Shown in pieces: positions 13,453 to 24,240 of a stretch of DNA of 64,000 nucleotides. Where the stretch lies: assembly GCF_001597735.1 (NCBI RefSeq), contig NZ_LUTS01000009.1:102470-166469 (forward strand). Direction: 5' to 3'. The notes beneath the pieces were generated by a model. The model worked only from the letters and a program-made list of their open reading frames with translations, searched no databases and had not been told where the DNA came from. The position numbers were made by a program, and so were the translations under genes. Position 1 is the first letter of the stretch. Each line of letters starts with the position of its first letter. Source of the DNA: Neptuniibacter pectenicola (GTDB lineage Bacteria > Pseudomonadota > Gammaproteobacteria > Pseudomonadales > Balneatricaceae).

Positions 13453-14460
13453 ATGGAAAATATCGATAACGACTGCAAAGCGGAGTTGCAGGATGTTGCT
13501 GTAGATAATAAGCAACTTCAGCGAGAAACACCGGGTAAAAAAACTGAAGCATCGACAAAAAAGGAGTTGTTAAATAGCGGGCGAGGACGTGGGAGCGTTG
13601 CGCATAAGGATTTATTGAATGCTAAAAATTTAGATGCTACACAGCTTTATCTGAACGAGATCGGATTTTCACCTTTATTAAGTGCAGAGGAGGAGGTGTA
13701 TTTCTCTCGCTTATCGCTTAAGGGCGATGAAGCGGCGCGTAAGCGCATGATTGAAAGTAATTTGAGGTTAGTTGTTAAAATTTCTCGGCGTTATATCAAT
13801 CGGGGTCTGACATTATTAGATCTTATTGAAGAGGGAAATTTAGGTCTGATTCGTGCTGTTGAAAAATTTGACCCTGAACGAGGGTTTCGCTTTTCTACAT
13901 ACGCGACATGGTGGATTCGTCAAACCATTGAGCGAGCGATTATGAACCAGACTCGAACCATTCGTTTGCCTATTCATGTTGTTAAAGAGCTCAATGTGTA
14001 TCTTCGGGCCGCGAGAGAGTTGGCGCAAAAGCTTGATCATGAGCCCTCTGCTGAAGAGATTGCAGAGTTGGTAGATAAGCCTGTCGAAAATGTTGAACGT
14101 ATGCTTGGTCTTAATGAGCGAGTAACGTCTATCGATACGCCTATGGGTAAAGATTCAGATAAGTCTTTGCTGGATACCATTCCTGATACGGTTTCAACCG
14201 ATCCTGCGACCTTACTGCAGAACTCAAATATCAGTGGCAATCTTGATAATTGGTTGAGTGCGTTACCGGAAAAACACGCTGAAGTGTTATCGCGGCGGTT
14301 TGGTCTTCGTGGTTATGAGATGAGTACTTTAGAAGAGGTTGGGCGTGAAATTGGCTTAACGCGTGAGCGTGTTCGCCAAATTCAAGTTGAGGCGCTGCGC
14401 AAACTGCGTGATATTGTAGAAAAAAATGGTTTAAGTGGAGAAGATCTACTTCAGCAGTAG
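13453..14460 (+). CDS. rpoS: RNA polymerase sigma factor RpoS
   Basis: General stress and stationary-phase sigma factor. The 335 residues contain region 1.2/2 ([27 protein letters not shown]), region 2 ([48 protein letters not shown]), region 3, and the region 4 helix-turn-helix ([27 protein letters not shown]). The weak acidic region 1.1 and the position after nlpD separate it from RpoD. The first ~55 residues are low-complexity and charged. A strong terminator follows. Confidence 0.97.
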   Translation: MENIDNDCKAELQDVAVDNKQLQRETPGKKTEASTKKELLNSGRGRGSVAHKDLLNAKNLDATQLYLNEIGFSPLLSAEEEVYFSRLSLKGDEAARKRMIESNLRLVVKISRRYINRGLTLLDLIEEGNLGLIRAVEKFDPERGFRFSTYATWWIRQTIERAIMNQTRTIRLPIHVVKELNVYLRAARELAQKLDHEPSAEEIAELVDKPVENVERMLGLNERVTSIDTPMGKDSDKSLLDTIPDTVSTDPATLLQNSNISGNLDNWLSALPEKHAEVLSRRFGLRGYEMSTLEEVGREIGLTRERVRQIQVEALRKLRDIVEKNGLSGEDLLQQ

Positions 14461-14482
14461 TTGTAGATCTGTTTAGATAAAT

Positions 14483-14514
14483 AAAAAACCGCCGTCGGCG
14501 GTTTTTTTTTTTTT
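14483..14514 (+). terminator. bidirectional terminator between rpoS and mutS
   Basis: Six A, CCGCC, loop GTC, GGCGG, then 13 T (14502-14514). The A and T tracts on both sides let it serve both convergent genes, rpoS (+) and mutS (-). Confidence 0.93.
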
Positions 14515-14521
14515 GTGTCTG

Positions 14522-17086
14522 TTAAACCAGTGCTTTGAGTGTATAGAGTAGATCCAGTGCTTGCCGAGGTGAAAGTTCATCCGGCGAGATCTTTTTCAGC
14601 TCTTTTACTGCCTTGTGGGTCGGTGCTGAGAACATATCATTTTGCACCGGTGGTGGAGGCGTGGTCATCTGGGCCGCGACGGTCACATCTTGTTCTAATT
14701 GCAGAAGCTTTGTTTTGGCCTGCTGTATTATTTGTAAAGGTACGCCGGCCAGTTGCGCTACTTGTAAACCATAGCTTTGGCTAGCGGGGCCCTCTTTTAC
14801 TTCGTGCAGAAATACAATGTGGTCATTGTGCTCAACCGCAGTTAAATGCACATTAAATACGCTCGGTGCCTGTTCAGGCAAGCTGGTTAATTCAAAGTAA
14901 TGGGTTGCAAACAGTGTAAAGGCGCGGGTCTCTCGGGCAAGGTTTTCTGCACACGCCCACGCGAGGGATAAACCGTCAAAGGTGCTTGTGCCTCGACCGA
15001 CTTCATCCATGAGCACAAGGCTACGGTCTGTGGCGTTATGCATAATGTTTGCGGTTTCAGTCATTTCGACCATAAAGGTTGATCGACCACCGGCAAGGTC
15101 ATCAGATGATCCCATACGGGTGAATATGCGATCCACAATACCGATTGTTGCTGCACTCGCAGGGACATAGCTGCCTATATGGGCAAGCAGTGTAATTAGG
15201 GCGGCTTGGCGCATGTAGGTGGATTTACCGCCCATGTTTGGTCCCGTGATGATCAGCATCTTACGCTTGGAATCAAGTTCTAAATCATTGGAGACAAAGG
15301 GGTCGTCTAATACGCTCTCAACAACCGGGTGGCGGCCCCGTTGGATGCGTATCTGCGGCTCGTCGGTCAGTGTGGGGGGAATATAATCTAGGGTTGAAGC
15401 GCGTTCCGCTAAGTTGTTAAGCGTGTCGAGTTCGGCGATGGCCGCGGCAGAATCCTGCAATTCGGCGAGTTCAGCGGCTAAGGTTTCGAGTAGGGCTTCA
15501 TAGAGCGCTTTTTCTCGAGAGAGTGCTCGGCTTTTGGCCGAGAGGGCTTTGTCTTCAAATTCTTTTAGTTCAGGTGTGATATAACGTTCGGCATTTTTTA
15601 ATGTTTGGCGACGGATATACTCAGCGGGGAGTTCGGCTTTTTGCGCTTTGCCTATCTCAATAAAGTAGCCGTGTACGCGGTTATAGCCCACTTTTAGTGT
15701 TGGAATGCCTGTGCGTTCACGTTCCCGGCATTCAAGTTCAATTAAGTAGGCACCGGCGTTTTCGCTGAGGCCGCGTAATTCATCAAGCTCACTGTCGTAA
15801 CCTGTGGCGATAACGCCGCCGTCTCGAATAATAACCGGTGGGTTATCGATAATTGCACGGCTGAGTAGGTCTGCTAAAACGGGAAACTCGTTAATCGTGG
15901 ATGCCAGTTCAGCTATCCTTGGCGCGGTTGTTTCCTTTAGCTTGCCCTGTAAACTGGGCAGTATATTTAATGAGTTTTTGAGTCGTTCCAAGTCGCGCGG
16001 ACGTGCTGAGCGCAATGCTATTCGCGCTAATATACGTTCGCTATCACCGATTTTTTTAAGATCTTGCTCTATGGCTTCAAAGCGGTATTCATCTTGAAAC
16101 CACTGTATAGATGCTTGTCGAGCTAATAGCGTATGTCTGTCTTGTAGAGGGCGGTGTAACCAGCGTCGGAGTAAACGGCTACCCATCGGTGTACGGCATT
16201 TGTCGATCACTTGGGCTAATGTGTTATCAAAGCCACCCGAGAGATTTTGGTCTATCTCTAAGTTTTTGCGGGTTGCCGCATCTAATGCTACACAGTCGTT
16301 GTGGTGTTCAACATGGATGCGACGAATGTGGGGGAGTGCGGTTCTTTGTGTGTCTTTTGCGTATTGTAGTAAGCAACCTGCGGCGCTTATTGCGACCGTG
16401 TAGTGTTCGCAGCCAAACCCACCTAGGTCTTTAACTTTAAACTGCTGGCATAAGAGGTTGTGGGCTGTATCTGATTCGAAGTGCCATGGCGCTTGAGGCC
16501 GTAAGCTTTTGCGGTTGGCTAATAGGCTTCCTAAGGTTGTTTCTTCGTTATAGAGCGTTTCTGAGGGGCGTAAACGTTCTAGCTCGCTTAGAAGCGAATC
16601 TTGGTTGCTGACCTCAAGTATACTGAAGCGACCTGAAGTGATATCGACAATGGCAAGGCCATAAGTATCATCTATCTGGTTGATCGCGACTAATAGGTTA
16701 TCTCTATTTTCATCCAGTAGGGCTTCATCGCTTACCGTGCCTGGGGTAATAATGCGCGCAACCGCACGCTCAACAGGCCCTTTGCTGGTGGCGGGGTCGC
16801 CGATTTGCTCGCAGATGACAACGGATTCCCCTGCTCGAACTATTTTTCCTACATAGGTTTCTGCCGCATGGTAGGGGATGCCGGCCATAGGGATCGGTTC
16901 CCCACCGGATTTTCCGCGTGCAGTTAACGAGATATCCAGTAATTCAGAGGCTTTTTTTGCATCATCGTAAAAAAGTTCATAAAAGTCCCCCATTCGATAG
17001 AACACAAGCTGGTTGGGATGCTGAGCTTTAATGCGTAGGTATTGCTGCATCATGGGAGTGTGGGTTGGGGATGCTTTTGTAACCAT
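14522..17086 (-). CDS. mutS: DNA mismatch repair protein MutS
   Basis: Recognises mismatches and starts methyl-directed repair with MutL. The 854 residues match E. coli MutS (853). The N-terminal mismatch-binding domain has the F-x-E motif in [13 protein letters not shown] (residues 31-43). The C-terminal ATPase has Walker [31 protein letters not shown], Walker [17 protein letters not shown] and ATHYFELT. The gene is convergent with rpoS and divergent from pncC. Confidence 0.98.
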   Translation of the reverse strand: MVTKASPTHTPMMQQYLRIKAQHPNQLVFYRMGDFYELFYDDAKKASELLDISLTARGKSGGEPIPMAGIPYHAAETYVGKIVRAGESVVICEQIGDPATSKGPVERAVARIITPGTVSDEALLDENRDNLLVAINQIDDTYGLAIVDITSGRFSILEVSNQDSLLSELERLRPSETLYNEETTLGSLLANRKSLRPQAPWHFESDTAHNLLCQQFKVKDLGGFGCEHYTVAISAAGCLLQYAKDTQRTALPHIRRIHVEHHNDCVALDAATRKNLEIDQNLSGGFDNTLAQVIDKCRTPMGSRLLRRWLHRPLQDRHTLLARQASIQWFQDEYRFEAIEQDLKKIGDSERILARIALRSARPRDLERLKNSLNILPSLQGKLKETTAPRIAELASTINEFPVLADLLSRAIIDNPPVIIRDGGVIATGYDSELDELRGLSENAGAYLIELECRERERTGIPTLKVGYNRVHGYFIEIGKAQKAELPAEYIRRQTLKNAERYITPELKEFEDKALSAKSRALSREKALYEALLETLAAELAELQDSAAAIAELDTLNNLAERASTLDYIPPTLTDEPQIRIQRGRHPVVESVLDDPFVSNDLELDSKRKMLIITGPNMGGKSTYMRQAALITLLAHIGSYVPASAATIGIVDRIFTRMGSSDDLAGGRSTFMVEMTETANIMHNATDRSLVLMDEVGRGTSTFDGLSLAWACAENLARETRAFTLFATHYFELTSLPEQAPSVFNVHLTAVEHNDHIVFLHEVKEGPASQSYGLQVAQLAGVPLQIIQQAKTKLLQLEQDVTVAAQMTTPPPPVQNDMFSAPTHKAVKELKKISPDELSPRQALDLLYTLKALV

Positions 17087-17273
17087 CTAATTATACTGTC
17101 TATTTTAAGGTAAATTAGCTCTGCTAAACTGCAGACGTTATGGGGTGTATTGTACGTTAAATGGATATGACAACATAGGTGTGTTTGTTTGTGTGCAGGT
17201 GGCTGTTTTTTATGTGGCGTTAACTTAAGCGCAAACGAGGAATAAATCTTCTGTGAGGATTGGAGTGTGAAAT

Positions 17274-17750
17274 ATGCAGCAGTTAGTGAGTGATATTGGT
17301 CGTCAAGCGGTTGCTGAAAACGTGATGATTGCAACAGCGGAATCATGCACCGGCGGTTGGATTGCACAGGAAATAACAGCCGTTGCAGGTAGTTCTGCTT
17401 GGTTTGATCGAGGGTTTGTGACGTACAGTAATCAATCCAAGCATGAGATGCTGGGGGTTGCTGAGCAGACCCTTGAGCAGTATGGGGCGGTATCCGAGCC
17501 GGTCGTGATTGAGATGGCCGAAGGTGTGTTATTGCATAGCTCTGCCCAGTTGTCGGTTGTGACGAGCGGCGTTGCTGGACCGGGTGGTGGCAGTGCTGAA
17601 AAGCCGGTGGGTACGGTGTGGTTTGCGTGGGCGGTGCGTGATAAGCCGACCCGAACGGCAGTTTTTCAGTTTAATGGCGATCGTGAATCCGTTCGAAAAC
17701 AAGCGGTTAGGGTAGCGCTTGAAGGAATTTTGCAGAACTTGACCTTATGA
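17274..17750 (+). CDS. pncC: nicotinamide-nucleotide amidase PncC (CinA C-terminal domain protein)
   Basis: Stand-alone CinA C-terminal domain protein of 158 residues that deamidates NMN to nicotinate mononucleotide in pyridine nucleotide recycling. The active-site block ATAESCTGGWIAQEIT, the YSNQSKHEMLGV region and VTSGVAGPGGGSAEKPVGTVW are all present. No N-terminal molybdopterin-binding domain is attached. Its position directly upstream of recA is common in gammaproteobacteria. The 187-base gap to mutS must hold divergent promoters. Confidence 0.94.
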   Translation: MQQLVSDIGRQAVAENVMIATAESCTGGWIAQEITAVAGSSAWFDRGFVTYSNQSKHEMLGVAEQTLEQYGAVSEPVVIEMAEGVLLHSSAQLSVVTSGVAGPGGGSAEKPVGTVWFAWAVRDKPTRTAVFQFNGDRESVRKQAVRVALEGILQNLTL

Positions 17751-17782
17751 GGGTTGCAATCCAGAAATGTTATGAAATAATA

Positions 17783-17798
17783 CTGTCCATACATACAG
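17783..17798 (+). promoter_or_regulatory. LexA (SOS) box of recA
   Basis: CTGT-N8-ACAG, part of a 20-base near-palindrome with TACTGT and ACAGTA arms (17781-17800), 43 bases before the recA start. A candidate sigma-70 promoter, TTGCAA (17754) - 18 bases - TAATAC (17778), overlaps its left edge. LexA binding would therefore block transcription. Confidence 0.9.
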
Positions 17799-17840
17799 TA
17801 TATTTCAACGTAATGTGAAATGACTTAGACAGGGTTTAAG

Positions 17841-18881
17841 ATGGACGCGAATCGTAAAAAAGCGCTTGATGCAGCATTAGGGCAGATTGAAAGACAGTTT
17901 GGTAAAGGTGCAGTCATGCGAATGGGGGATCAGCCGAGAGAAGCGATCCCTGCTGTATCCACAGGTTCTTTGGGTCTGGATATTGCCTTAGGCATAGGTG
18001 GTTTGCCGTATGGTCGAATCGTAGAGATCTATGGTCCGGAGTCCTCAGGTAAAACAACACTGACTTTGCAAGTGATTGCAGAAGCGCAGAAAGAGGGTAA
18101 AACCTGTGCGTTTGTTGATGCTGAGCATGCGTTAGATCCAATCTATGCTGGGAAGTTAGGCGTTGATGTGGATAACTTATTAGTGTCACAGCCTGATACG
18201 GGTGAGCAAGCGTTAGAAATTACTGACATGCTTGTACGCTCTAATGCGGTTGATGTAATTATTGTTGACTCGGTTGCCGCATTAACCCCTAAAGCTGAAA
18301 TCGAGGGCGATATGGGTGATACGCACGTTGGTTTGCAGGCACGATTGATGTCTCAGGCGCTGCGTAAATTGACAGGTAATGTTAAAAACTCAAACTGCCT
18401 GCTGGTCTTTATTAACCAGATCCGTATGAAAATTGGCGTTATGTTTGGTAATCCCGAAACAACAACGGGCGGTAATGCGCTTAAGTTTTACTCCTCTGTT
18501 CGATTAGATATCCGTCGTACGGGCGCTGTTAAACTGGGCGATGAGATTATTGGTAACGAGACCCGCGTCAAAGTTGTGAAGAACAAAGTGGCGCCGCCAT
18601 TCCGTCAAGCTGAATTCCAAATCATGTACGGTAAAGGTATTTACCATATGGGTGAGGTGATTGATTTAGGTGTTAAAGAGGGCTTGGTTGATAAATCGGG
18701 TGCTTGGTACGCTTATAATGGCGATAAAATTGGCCAAGGTAAGGCAAATGCGGCTAAGTATTTAGAAGAAAATATGGCGATAGCGAATGAGATTGAGGTC
18801 GAATTGCGCAAACGCTTGTTGGCTGCTGAGCCTGAAGTTAAAGAAGAGAGTGACTCTTCTGAAAACCTTGATCTGATTTAG
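17841..18881 (+). CDS. recA: recombinase RecA
   Basis: Strand-exchange ATPase and co-protease for LexA. Walker [14 protein letters not shown] lies near residues 67-79, and Walker B is [14 protein letters not shown]. The L1/L2 DNA-binding loops are visible as [24 protein letters not shown] and [22 protein letters not shown]. The 346 residues end in an acidic tail ([15 protein letters not shown]), as in other RecA proteins. It has an upstream LexA box and recX downstream. Confidence 0.99.
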   Translation: MDANRKKALDAALGQIERQFGKGAVMRMGDQPREAIPAVSTGSLGLDIALGIGGLPYGRIVEIYGPESSGKTTLTLQVIAEAQKEGKTCAFVDAEHALDPIYAGKLGVDVDNLLVSQPDTGEQALEITDMLVRSNAVDVIIVDSVAALTPKAEIEGDMGDTHVGLQARLMSQALRKLTGNVKNSNCLLVFINQIRMKIGVMFGNPETTTGGNALKFYSSVRLDIRRTGAVKLGDEIIGNETRVKVVKNKVAPPFRQAEFQIMYGKGIYHMGEVIDLGVKEGLVDKSGAWYAYNGDKIGQGKANAAKYLEENMAIANEIEVELRKRLLAAEPEVKEESDSSENLDLI

Positions 18882-18900
18882 TGTGACATAGGTCATGATT

Positions 18901-18934
18901 AAAACCTCCTTCACTGCTGGTGATGGGGGTTTTT
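18901..18934 (+). terminator. intrinsic terminator between recA and recX
   Basis: AAAACCTCC ... GGGGGTTTT stem with one G:T pair and an inner TCAC/GTGA helix, then a T-run. It lies 20 bases after the recA stop, so recX is probably expressed by read-through, as in E. coli. Confidence 0.85.
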
Positions 18935-18970
18935 GCGTTTTAGGGTGCTGAGATTTAAAAGGGGGAGGGT

Positions 18971-19438
18971 ATGGCGAAAGAGATCACCCAAAAAGATTTA
19001 TGGAATAGGGCGATAGGCTTGCTCTCACGGCGTGAATATTCAAAAGCTGAATTACGCAATAAACTGTTGTTAATATCGGAAAACCTTGATGTAGAGCCAG
19101 TGTTACATGAGTTGGAAGCGGAGGGGTATCAATCGGATGAGCGGTTTGTTGACAGTTTTTTACGTATGAGAATTGCACAAGGTCATGGTTTGATGCGTAT
19201 TCGGTTTGATCTTAAACGTAAAGGGGTTGATGAGGGCTTAATTGAAGATGCCTTAGTGGCTAATGATGTTGATTGGTATGAGCTGGCGTTGGCGCTCTAT
19301 CAGCGGAAGTATGCGCTCTCATCTAAACCATTGGACTATAAAGAGCGCGCTAAACGTGTGCGTTTTATGAGTCAGCGAGGGTTTTCTTTTGAAGAAATAC
19401 ACTATGCTGAAAGTAACGCCTCAGAACCTGTTAATTAA
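18971..19438 (+). CDS. recX: regulatory protein RecX
   Basis: Small modulator that binds RecA filaments and limits their growth. The 155-residue, three-helix-repeat protein has the RecX signatures AIGLLSRREYSKAELRNKLL, GYQSDERFVDSFLRMRIAQGHG and a C-terminal RVRFMSQRGFSFEEIHYA. An upstream GGGGGAGGG tract serves as ribosome binding site. Its position right behind recA, across an attenuating terminator, supports the assignment. Confidence 0.95.
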   Translation: MAKEITQKDLWNRAIGLLSRREYSKAELRNKLLLISENLDVEPVLHELEAEGYQSDERFVDSFLRMRIAQGHGLMRIRFDLKRKGVDEGLIEDALVANDVDWYELALALYQRKYALSSKPLDYKERAKRVRFMSQRGFSFEEIHYAESNASEPVN

Positions 19439-19633
19439 ACGTAAATGATCACGACCCGTCCACGCTAGCCCCATTAGTTGCTCTATTAATGGTCATTGGT
19501 TCAAAAATATTCGAACAATTTCAGTACACGATATATACTATGGCGCCCATATTTGTGGTTACTTTTTTCTGTCATGGCGATTAATTTGCCATTAGGCAGG
19601 TTTACCAGAACGGACACGCATACGGTTCATCTA

Positions 19634-22237
19634 ATGAAATACATGACAAGCGCTGAAATTCGCCAAGCTTTTTTAGAATATTTTAATGAGCAAGGTCATG
19701 AGATTGTAGCGAGTAGCTCTCTCATTCCTGCTAATGATCCCACATTGATGTTTACGAATGCGGGTATGGTTCAGTTTAAAGATGTTTTCCTGGGTAGTGA
19801 TAAACGTAGCTATTCGCGTGCGACCAGTTCTCAGCGTTGTGTGCGTGCTGGTGGTAAGCACAACGATTTAGAGAATGTGGGTTATACCGCGCGTCACCAT
19901 ACGTTTTTTGAGATGCTCGGGAACTTTAGTTTTGGCGACTACTTTAAACGGGATGCGATCCAGTTTGCTTGGCGCTTTTTGACTGAGGTGATGGGGCTGC
20001 CTAAAGAACGCTTGTGGGTCACGGTCCATCATTCTGATACGGAAGCTGAGCAGATCTGGAAAGAGGAGATGGGGATTGATCCTGAACGCTTTTCTAAACT
20101 AGATGAAGATAATTTCTGGTCGATGGGTGATACCGGCCCTTGTGGTCCCTGTACGGAAATATTTTTTGATCATGGGGCAGATGTTTGGGGTGGCCCTCCA
20201 GGTAGCCCAGAAGAAGATGGCGATCGCTATATCGAAATCTGGAACGTCGTATTTATGCAGTATAACCGCAACGCTGCCGGTGAAATGACGCCCCTGCCAA
20301 AACCATCGGTTGATACGGGTATGGGGTTAGAGCGTATCGCTGCGGTTATGCAGAATGTTCACTCCAATTACGAAATTGACCTGTTTCAAAACTTGCTAAA
20401 AGCAACGGCAGAAGCGGTTGGTGTCAATGATCTAGATAATAAGTCCTTACGCGTTATTGCGGACCATATTCGCTCCTGTTCATTCCTTATTGTGGATGGT
20501 GTATTACCCTCTAATGAAGGTGCGGGCTATGTATTAAGACGTATTATTCGTCGCGCCGTACGACATGGGAAGAAGTTAGGGGCGAGTGGACCTTTCTTTA
20601 ACCAGCTGGTTGCTGCGTTGGTTAAAGAGATGGGTGGTGCCTACCCTGAATTAACAGAAAAGCAGGCGCAGGTTGAGCGTGTACTTCTAAAAGAAGAAGA
20701 GCAGTTTGCGAAAACGCTCGATCATGGGATGCGCTTACTGCAGGAAGCGATTGACCAGTTAGAAGGGACAGAGATTCCCGGAGAAACGGTCTTTAAGCTA
20801 TATGACACGTATGGTTTCCCGTTTGATTTAACCGCTGACGTTGCGCGTGAGTATGAGTTGAGCGTTGATGAGGCTGGTTTTGATCGTGCCATGGATGCTC
20901 AGCGCGAGCGTGCCCGTGCCGCAGGTAAGTTCTCAGTTGATTATAATGATGCGATCCGATTGGATGGTGCGACTGAGTTTACAGGGTATGAGGTGTTGGA
21001 GGGGAACGCTACGGTTGTTGCGTTGTTTGCTGACGGTGCTGAAGTTGAGCAGTTGACTGCAGGCCAAACCGGTATTGTTGTGCTTGATCAAACGCCATTC
21101 TATGCAGAATCCGGCGGCCAAGTGGGTGATAGTGGCACATTGACAGCGGACGCGGTTCTGTTTGATGTGACCGATTGTACCAAAGAGGGCAAAAACCACC
21201 TTCATCATGGTGTATTAACGTCAGGTTCATTGGCGGTGGGCGACTCTGTCCTTCCTAAAGTGAATGAAACGCGCCGTCGAGCTATTGCATTGAACCACTC
21301 TGCGACCCATTTATTGCATGCAGCATTGTCGACCGTGCTCGGTGATCATGTACAACAGAAAGGCTCTCTTAATGATGATGAGCGTTTACGTTTTGACTTC
21401 TCTCACTTTGAGGCAATGACGGCTGAGCAGATTAGCGAAGTGGAACGTATTGTTAATGAGCAGATCCGTCAAAACTCAGCAGTTGTGACTGAGGTCATGG
21501 CGATAGATGCAGCTAAAGAGAAAGGGGCTGCAGCGTTGTTTGGCGAAAAATATGACGAGACCGTCAGAGTACTTTCTATGGGAGGTGATTTTTCTATTGA
21601 ACTTTGTGGCGGTACGCATGCCAAACGTACTGGCGATATAGGTTTACTGAAAATTGTTTCTGAAGGTGGTGTTGCTGCCGGTGTTCGACGTATTGAAGCG
21701 GTAACCGGTGAAGGTGCCTTCAAGTGGTTGAGTGAAACCGATGCTACGCTTTCTACAGTCTCAGCGCTTGTTAAAGGTTCCCGTGAATCGGTTGTTGATA
21801 AGGTTAAAAACCTATCCGACCGTAACCGTCAGTTGGAAAAAGAGCTTGAGCAGTTAAAAACTAAGCTGGCTTCTGCCGCGGGTTCTGATCTTTTAAGTAC
21901 AGCGATTGATGTGAAGGGTATTAAGGTTCTGGCGGCTCAGTTAGAAGGTGTTGAGCCCAAAGCCCTCCGTGACACGATTGATCAGCTAAAGAATAAACTC
22001 GGTCAAGGCGTTGTTGTATTAGCAACCGTGCAGGACGACAAAATTGCCTTAGCTGCTGGGGTAAGCAAAGCGCTTACAGGGCAGATTAAAGCAGGGGATA
22101 TCATCAAAGATTTGACTGGAAAAATTGGCGGTAAGGGCGGTGGACGTCCTGACTTTGCGCAGGGTGGGGGTACTGATCTTAATGCCTTGCCTGCCGCACT
22201 AGAGTCGGTTGCAAGTCTTGTTGATGCGGCAGTCTAA
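19634..22237 (+). CDS. alaS: alanyl-tRNA synthetase
   Basis: Charges tRNA-Ala and edits mischarged Ser/Gly. I set the start at ATG 19634 ([13 protein letters not shown]), which matches the family N terminus; ATG 19643 is also possible. The frame is open back to a TTG at 19496, but those 46 residues have no family counterpart, and a TATACT -10-like element at 19534 suggests transcription starts after it. Visible are the class II core ([33 protein letters not shown]), the editing-domain motifs [11 protein letters not shown] and [15 protein letters not shown], and the C-terminal [12 protein letters not shown]. It is 867 residues. Confidence 0.97.
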   Translation: MKYMTSAEIRQAFLEYFNEQGHEIVASSSLIPANDPTLMFTNAGMVQFKDVFLGSDKRSYSRATSSQRCVRAGGKHNDLENVGYTARHHTFFEMLGNFSFGDYFKRDAIQFAWRFLTEVMGLPKERLWVTVHHSDTEAEQIWKEEMGIDPERFSKLDEDNFWSMGDTGPCGPCTEIFFDHGADVWGGPPGSPEEDGDRYIEIWNVVFMQYNRNAAGEMTPLPKPSVDTGMGLERIAAVMQNVHSNYEIDLFQNLLKATAEAVGVNDLDNKSLRVIADHIRSCSFLIVDGVLPSNEGAGYVLRRIIRRAVRHGKKLGASGPFFNQLVAALVKEMGGAYPELTEKQAQVERVLLKEEEQFAKTLDHGMRLLQEAIDQLEGTEIPGETVFKLYDTYGFPFDLTADVAREYELSVDEAGFDRAMDAQRERARAAGKFSVDYNDAIRLDGATEFTGYEVLEGNATVVALFADGAEVEQLTAGQTGIVVLDQTPFYAESGGQVGDSGTLTADAVLFDVTDCTKEGKNHLHHGVLTSGSLAVGDSVLPKVNETRRRAIALNHSATHLLHAALSTVLGDHVQQKGSLNDDERLRFDFSHFEAMTAEQISEVERIVNEQIRQNSAVVTEVMAIDAAKEKGAAALFGEKYDETVRVLSMGGDFSIELCGGTHAKRTGDIGLLKIVSEGGVAAGVRRIEAVTGEGAFKWLSETDATLSTVSALVKGSRESVVDKVKNLSDRNRQLEKELEQLKTKLASAAGSDLLSTAIDVKGIKVLAAQLEGVEPKALRDTIDQLKNKLGQGVVVLATVQDDKIALAAGVSKALTGQIKAGDIIKDLTGKIGGKGGGRPDFAQGGGTDLNALPAALESVASLVDAAV

Positions 22238-22258
22238 CCTGCTTACAGGAAAATAATT

Positions 22259-23500
22259 ATGGCGCTGTATGTTCAAAAGTACGGTGGAACCTCCGTCGGT
22301 AGTGTGGAACGGATTGAAGCTGTAGCCGAAAAGATACAAGGTTTTAAACGGCAGGGGCATGACATTGTTGTGGTTGTGTCGGCGATGAGTGGCGAAACAA
22401 ACCGTCTTATCGGTTTGGCAAAAGAGATTCAGCCGCATACGCCAAATCCTCGTGAGATGGATGTGCTGGTATCTACCGGTGAGCAGGTGACTATCGCCTT
22501 GCTCTGTATGGCATTGGAGAAGCGTGGTGTGCCTGCGCGCTCTTATACGGGTGGTCAAGTGAAAATTTTGACCGACTCCTCGCACATGAAAGCGCGTATA
22601 GAAGATATTGAGGTATCTTCCATGCAGGCGGATCTGGCTGAGGGGCGAGTCATTGTGGTCGCTGGTTTCCAAGGTGTGGACGCTGGCGGCAATATCACTA
22701 CTTTAGGTCGTGGTGGCTCAGATACGACCGGTGTGGCGCTTGCGGCGGCACTGAAGGCGGATGAGTGCCAGATCTATACGGATGTTGACGGCGTATACAC
22801 TACAGACCCTCGGGTTGTTGAAGGGGCTCAGCGTCTCAACGTTATTACGTTTGAAGAGATGTTAGAGATGGCCAGTCTCGGCTCAAAAGTATTGCAGATT
22901 CGTGCGGTTGAGTTTGCAGGGAAGTATAAGGTTCCCTTGAGAGTGTTACATAGCTTCCAAGACGGGCCGGGTACGTTGATTACCATAGAGGATGAGTCAA
23001 CAGTGGAAAAACCAATAATTTCAGGCATCGCGTTTAACCGTGATGAAGCAAAGCTAACCGTTATAGGCGTGCCCGATATCCCAGGTGTGGCGTCTAAAAT
23101 TTTAGGTCCGGTTAGTCGTGCCAATATTGAAGTTGATGTGATTGTGCAGAATGTGGCTGCGGATAACACAACGGATTTTACGTTTACTGTACATCGGAAT
23201 GATTACGAAGAGGCCTGTACGGTTCTTAATCAGGTGGCAGAAGAGCTTGGTGCTCGAGATGTGGTGGGTGATAACAAAATTGCCAAAGTCTCGATTGTGG
23301 GCGTGGGTATGCGCTCTCATGCAGGTGTAGCAAGTAAAATGTTTGACGCTTTAGCAGAAGAAAATATTAATATTCAGATGATTTCTACCTCTGAGATTAA
23401 AGTTTCTGTTGTTATTGCGGAGAAGTATCTAGAGCTGGCTGTGCGTGCTTTACACACTGCTTTTGAGCTGGATGTGAACAATTCTGTAAGTGAAAAATAG
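22259..23500 (+). CDS. lysC: aspartate kinase (lysine-sensitive type)
   Basis: Phosphorylates aspartate, the first step towards lysine, threonine, methionine and diaminopimelate. The N-terminal kinase motif VQKYGGTSVGSVERI and the GRGGSDTTGVALAAAL block are followed by two ACT regulatory domains after residue ~265 (VIGVPDIPGVASKILGPV and VSIVGVGMRSHAGVASKMF). At 413 residues it is the monofunctional Pseudomonas type, without homoserine dehydrogenase. The alaS-lysC-csrA order is typical of this lineage. Confidence 0.96.
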   Translation: MALYVQKYGGTSVGSVERIEAVAEKIQGFKRQGHDIVVVVSAMSGETNRLIGLAKEIQPHTPNPREMDVLVSTGEQVTIALLCMALEKRGVPARSYTGGQVKILTDSSHMKARIEDIEVSSMQADLAEGRVIVVAGFQGVDAGGNITTLGRGGSDTTGVALAAALKADECQIYTDVDGVYTTDPRVVEGAQRLNVITFEEMLEMASLGSKVLQIRAVEFAGKYKVPLRVLHSFQDGPGTLITIEDESTVEKPIISGIAFNRDEAKLTVIGVPDIPGVASKILGPVSRANIEVDVIVQNVAADNTTDFTFTVHRNDYEEACTVLNQVAEELGARDVVGDNKIAKVSIVGVGMRSHAGVASKMFDALAEENINIQMISTSEIKVSVVIAEKYLELAVRALHTAFELDVNNSVSEK

Positions 23501-23613
23501 AACTTATAGCGAGAAGCTGGTCTATAGTTAGGTTAGCGTTATTATGTGGCAGCATATCGGCAGAGTATTGGATGAATGTCGGCGTGTGGTTTGTTTTTAA
23601 AGCAGGCTAGCCT

Positions 23614-23639
23614 TGGATGTACACAGGAGATTCAAAGTC
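23614..23639 (+). promoter_or_regulatory. csrA leader with GGA motifs (possible CsrA self-binding site)
   Basis: TTGGATGTACACAGGAG precedes the csrA start. The ACAGGA element overlapping the Shine-Dalgarno (AGGAG, 23625-23629) and a second GGA 10 bases upstream fit the CsrA-binding pattern. Autoregulation of csrA translation is inference. Confidence 0.35.
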
Positions 23640-23828
23640 ATGTTAATTCTTACTCGCCGTGTAGGCGAAACTTTAATGGTTGGTGACGAAGTCACTGTCA
23701 CAGTGCTTGGTGTTAAGGGAAATCAGGTTCGTATTGGCGTAAATGCGCCTAAGGATGTGTCTGTTCACCGAGAGGAAATCTATCAGCGTATCCAGCGTGA
23801 AAAGGAAGAAGAGGAAAAACAGCAATAA
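23640..23828 (+). CDS. csrA: carbon storage regulator CsrA/RsmA
   Basis: RNA-binding dimer that controls translation and stability of target mRNAs by binding GGA motifs. The 62 residues start [18 protein letters not shown]. The key basic residues of the RNA-binding surface are present near the N terminus (R6, R7) and in [11 protein letters not shown] (R44). ATG 23640 has AGGAG at a 10-base spacing; a longer frame from 23613 would add nine residues with no family support. In this cluster-rich window the flagellar genes and metabolic enzymes are plausible targets. Confidence 0.97.
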   Translation: MLILTRRVGETLMVGDEVTVTVLGVKGNQVRIGVNAPKDVSVHREEIYQRIQREKEEEEKQQ

Positions 23829-23885
23829 ATTTATAATCTTTTCTTTCCTTTTTACAATCAGTTAGGTATATTACGCGCCGTTGTT

Positions 23886-23975
23886 GGTGAGCTGGCCGAG
23901 TGGCTGAAGGCGCGCCCCTGCTAAGGGCGTATAGGAGAAATCTTATCTAGGGTTCGAATCCCTAGCTCACCGCCA
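23886..23975 (+). tRNA. tRNA-Ser(GCT)
   Basis: 90 nt with acceptor stem GGTGAGC/GCTCACC, anticodon stem CGCCC/GGGCG around loop CTGCTAA, a long class II variable arm, T-loop GGTTCGAATCC and encoded CCA. A TATATT -10-like box (23867) followed by a GC-rich discriminator suggests a growth-rate-controlled promoter for the tRNA cluster. Confidence 0.96.
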
Positions 23976-23984
23976 TTTGATTAA

Positions 23985-24061
23985 GCGCCCGTAGCTCAGC
24001 TGGATAGAGTACCTGGCTACGAACCAGGCGGTCAGAGGTTCGAATCCTCTCGGGCGCGCCA
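23985..24061 (+). tRNA. tRNA-Arg(ACG), copy 1
   Basis: 77 nt, acceptor GCGCCCG/CGGGCGC, anticodon stem CCTGG/CCAGG with loop CTACGAA (ACG, deaminated to ICG by TadA), T-arm GAGGTTCGAATCCTC, encoded CCA. It lies 9 bases after tRNA-Ser. Confidence 0.97.
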
Positions 24062-24083
24062 CTTCAAAAAATATTTCAGATAT

Positions 24084-24160
24084 GCGCCCGTAGCTCAGCT
24101 GGATAGAGTACCTGGCTACGAACCAGGCGGTCAGAGGTTCGAATCCTCTCGGGCGCGCCA
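24084..24160 (+). tRNA. tRNA-Arg(ACG), copy 2
   Basis: Identical over all 77 nt to the copy at 23985, separated by a 22-base spacer. This is a recent tandem duplication or one held identical by gene conversion. Confidence 0.97.
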
Positions 24161-24240
24161 TCTGATCCTAAACTGTATATGTACCTCCCTTCGTTTTATA
24201 ATAATCATTCATATTCTTTTATATTGTTGAGCTCCCCGCT

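Noticed and set aside
19496..19633. N-terminal extension of AlaS
   Set aside because: The 46 extra residues have no counterpart in the family and a promoter-like -10 element lies within them; the conserved start is at 19634 or 19643.
23967..24161. Minus-strand open frame with a repeated ARPRGFEPLTAWFVARYSIQLSYGR segment
   Set aside because: It is the complement of the two identical tRNA-Arg genes; the repeat comes from the tRNA sequence and this kind of frame is a well-known annotation artefact.
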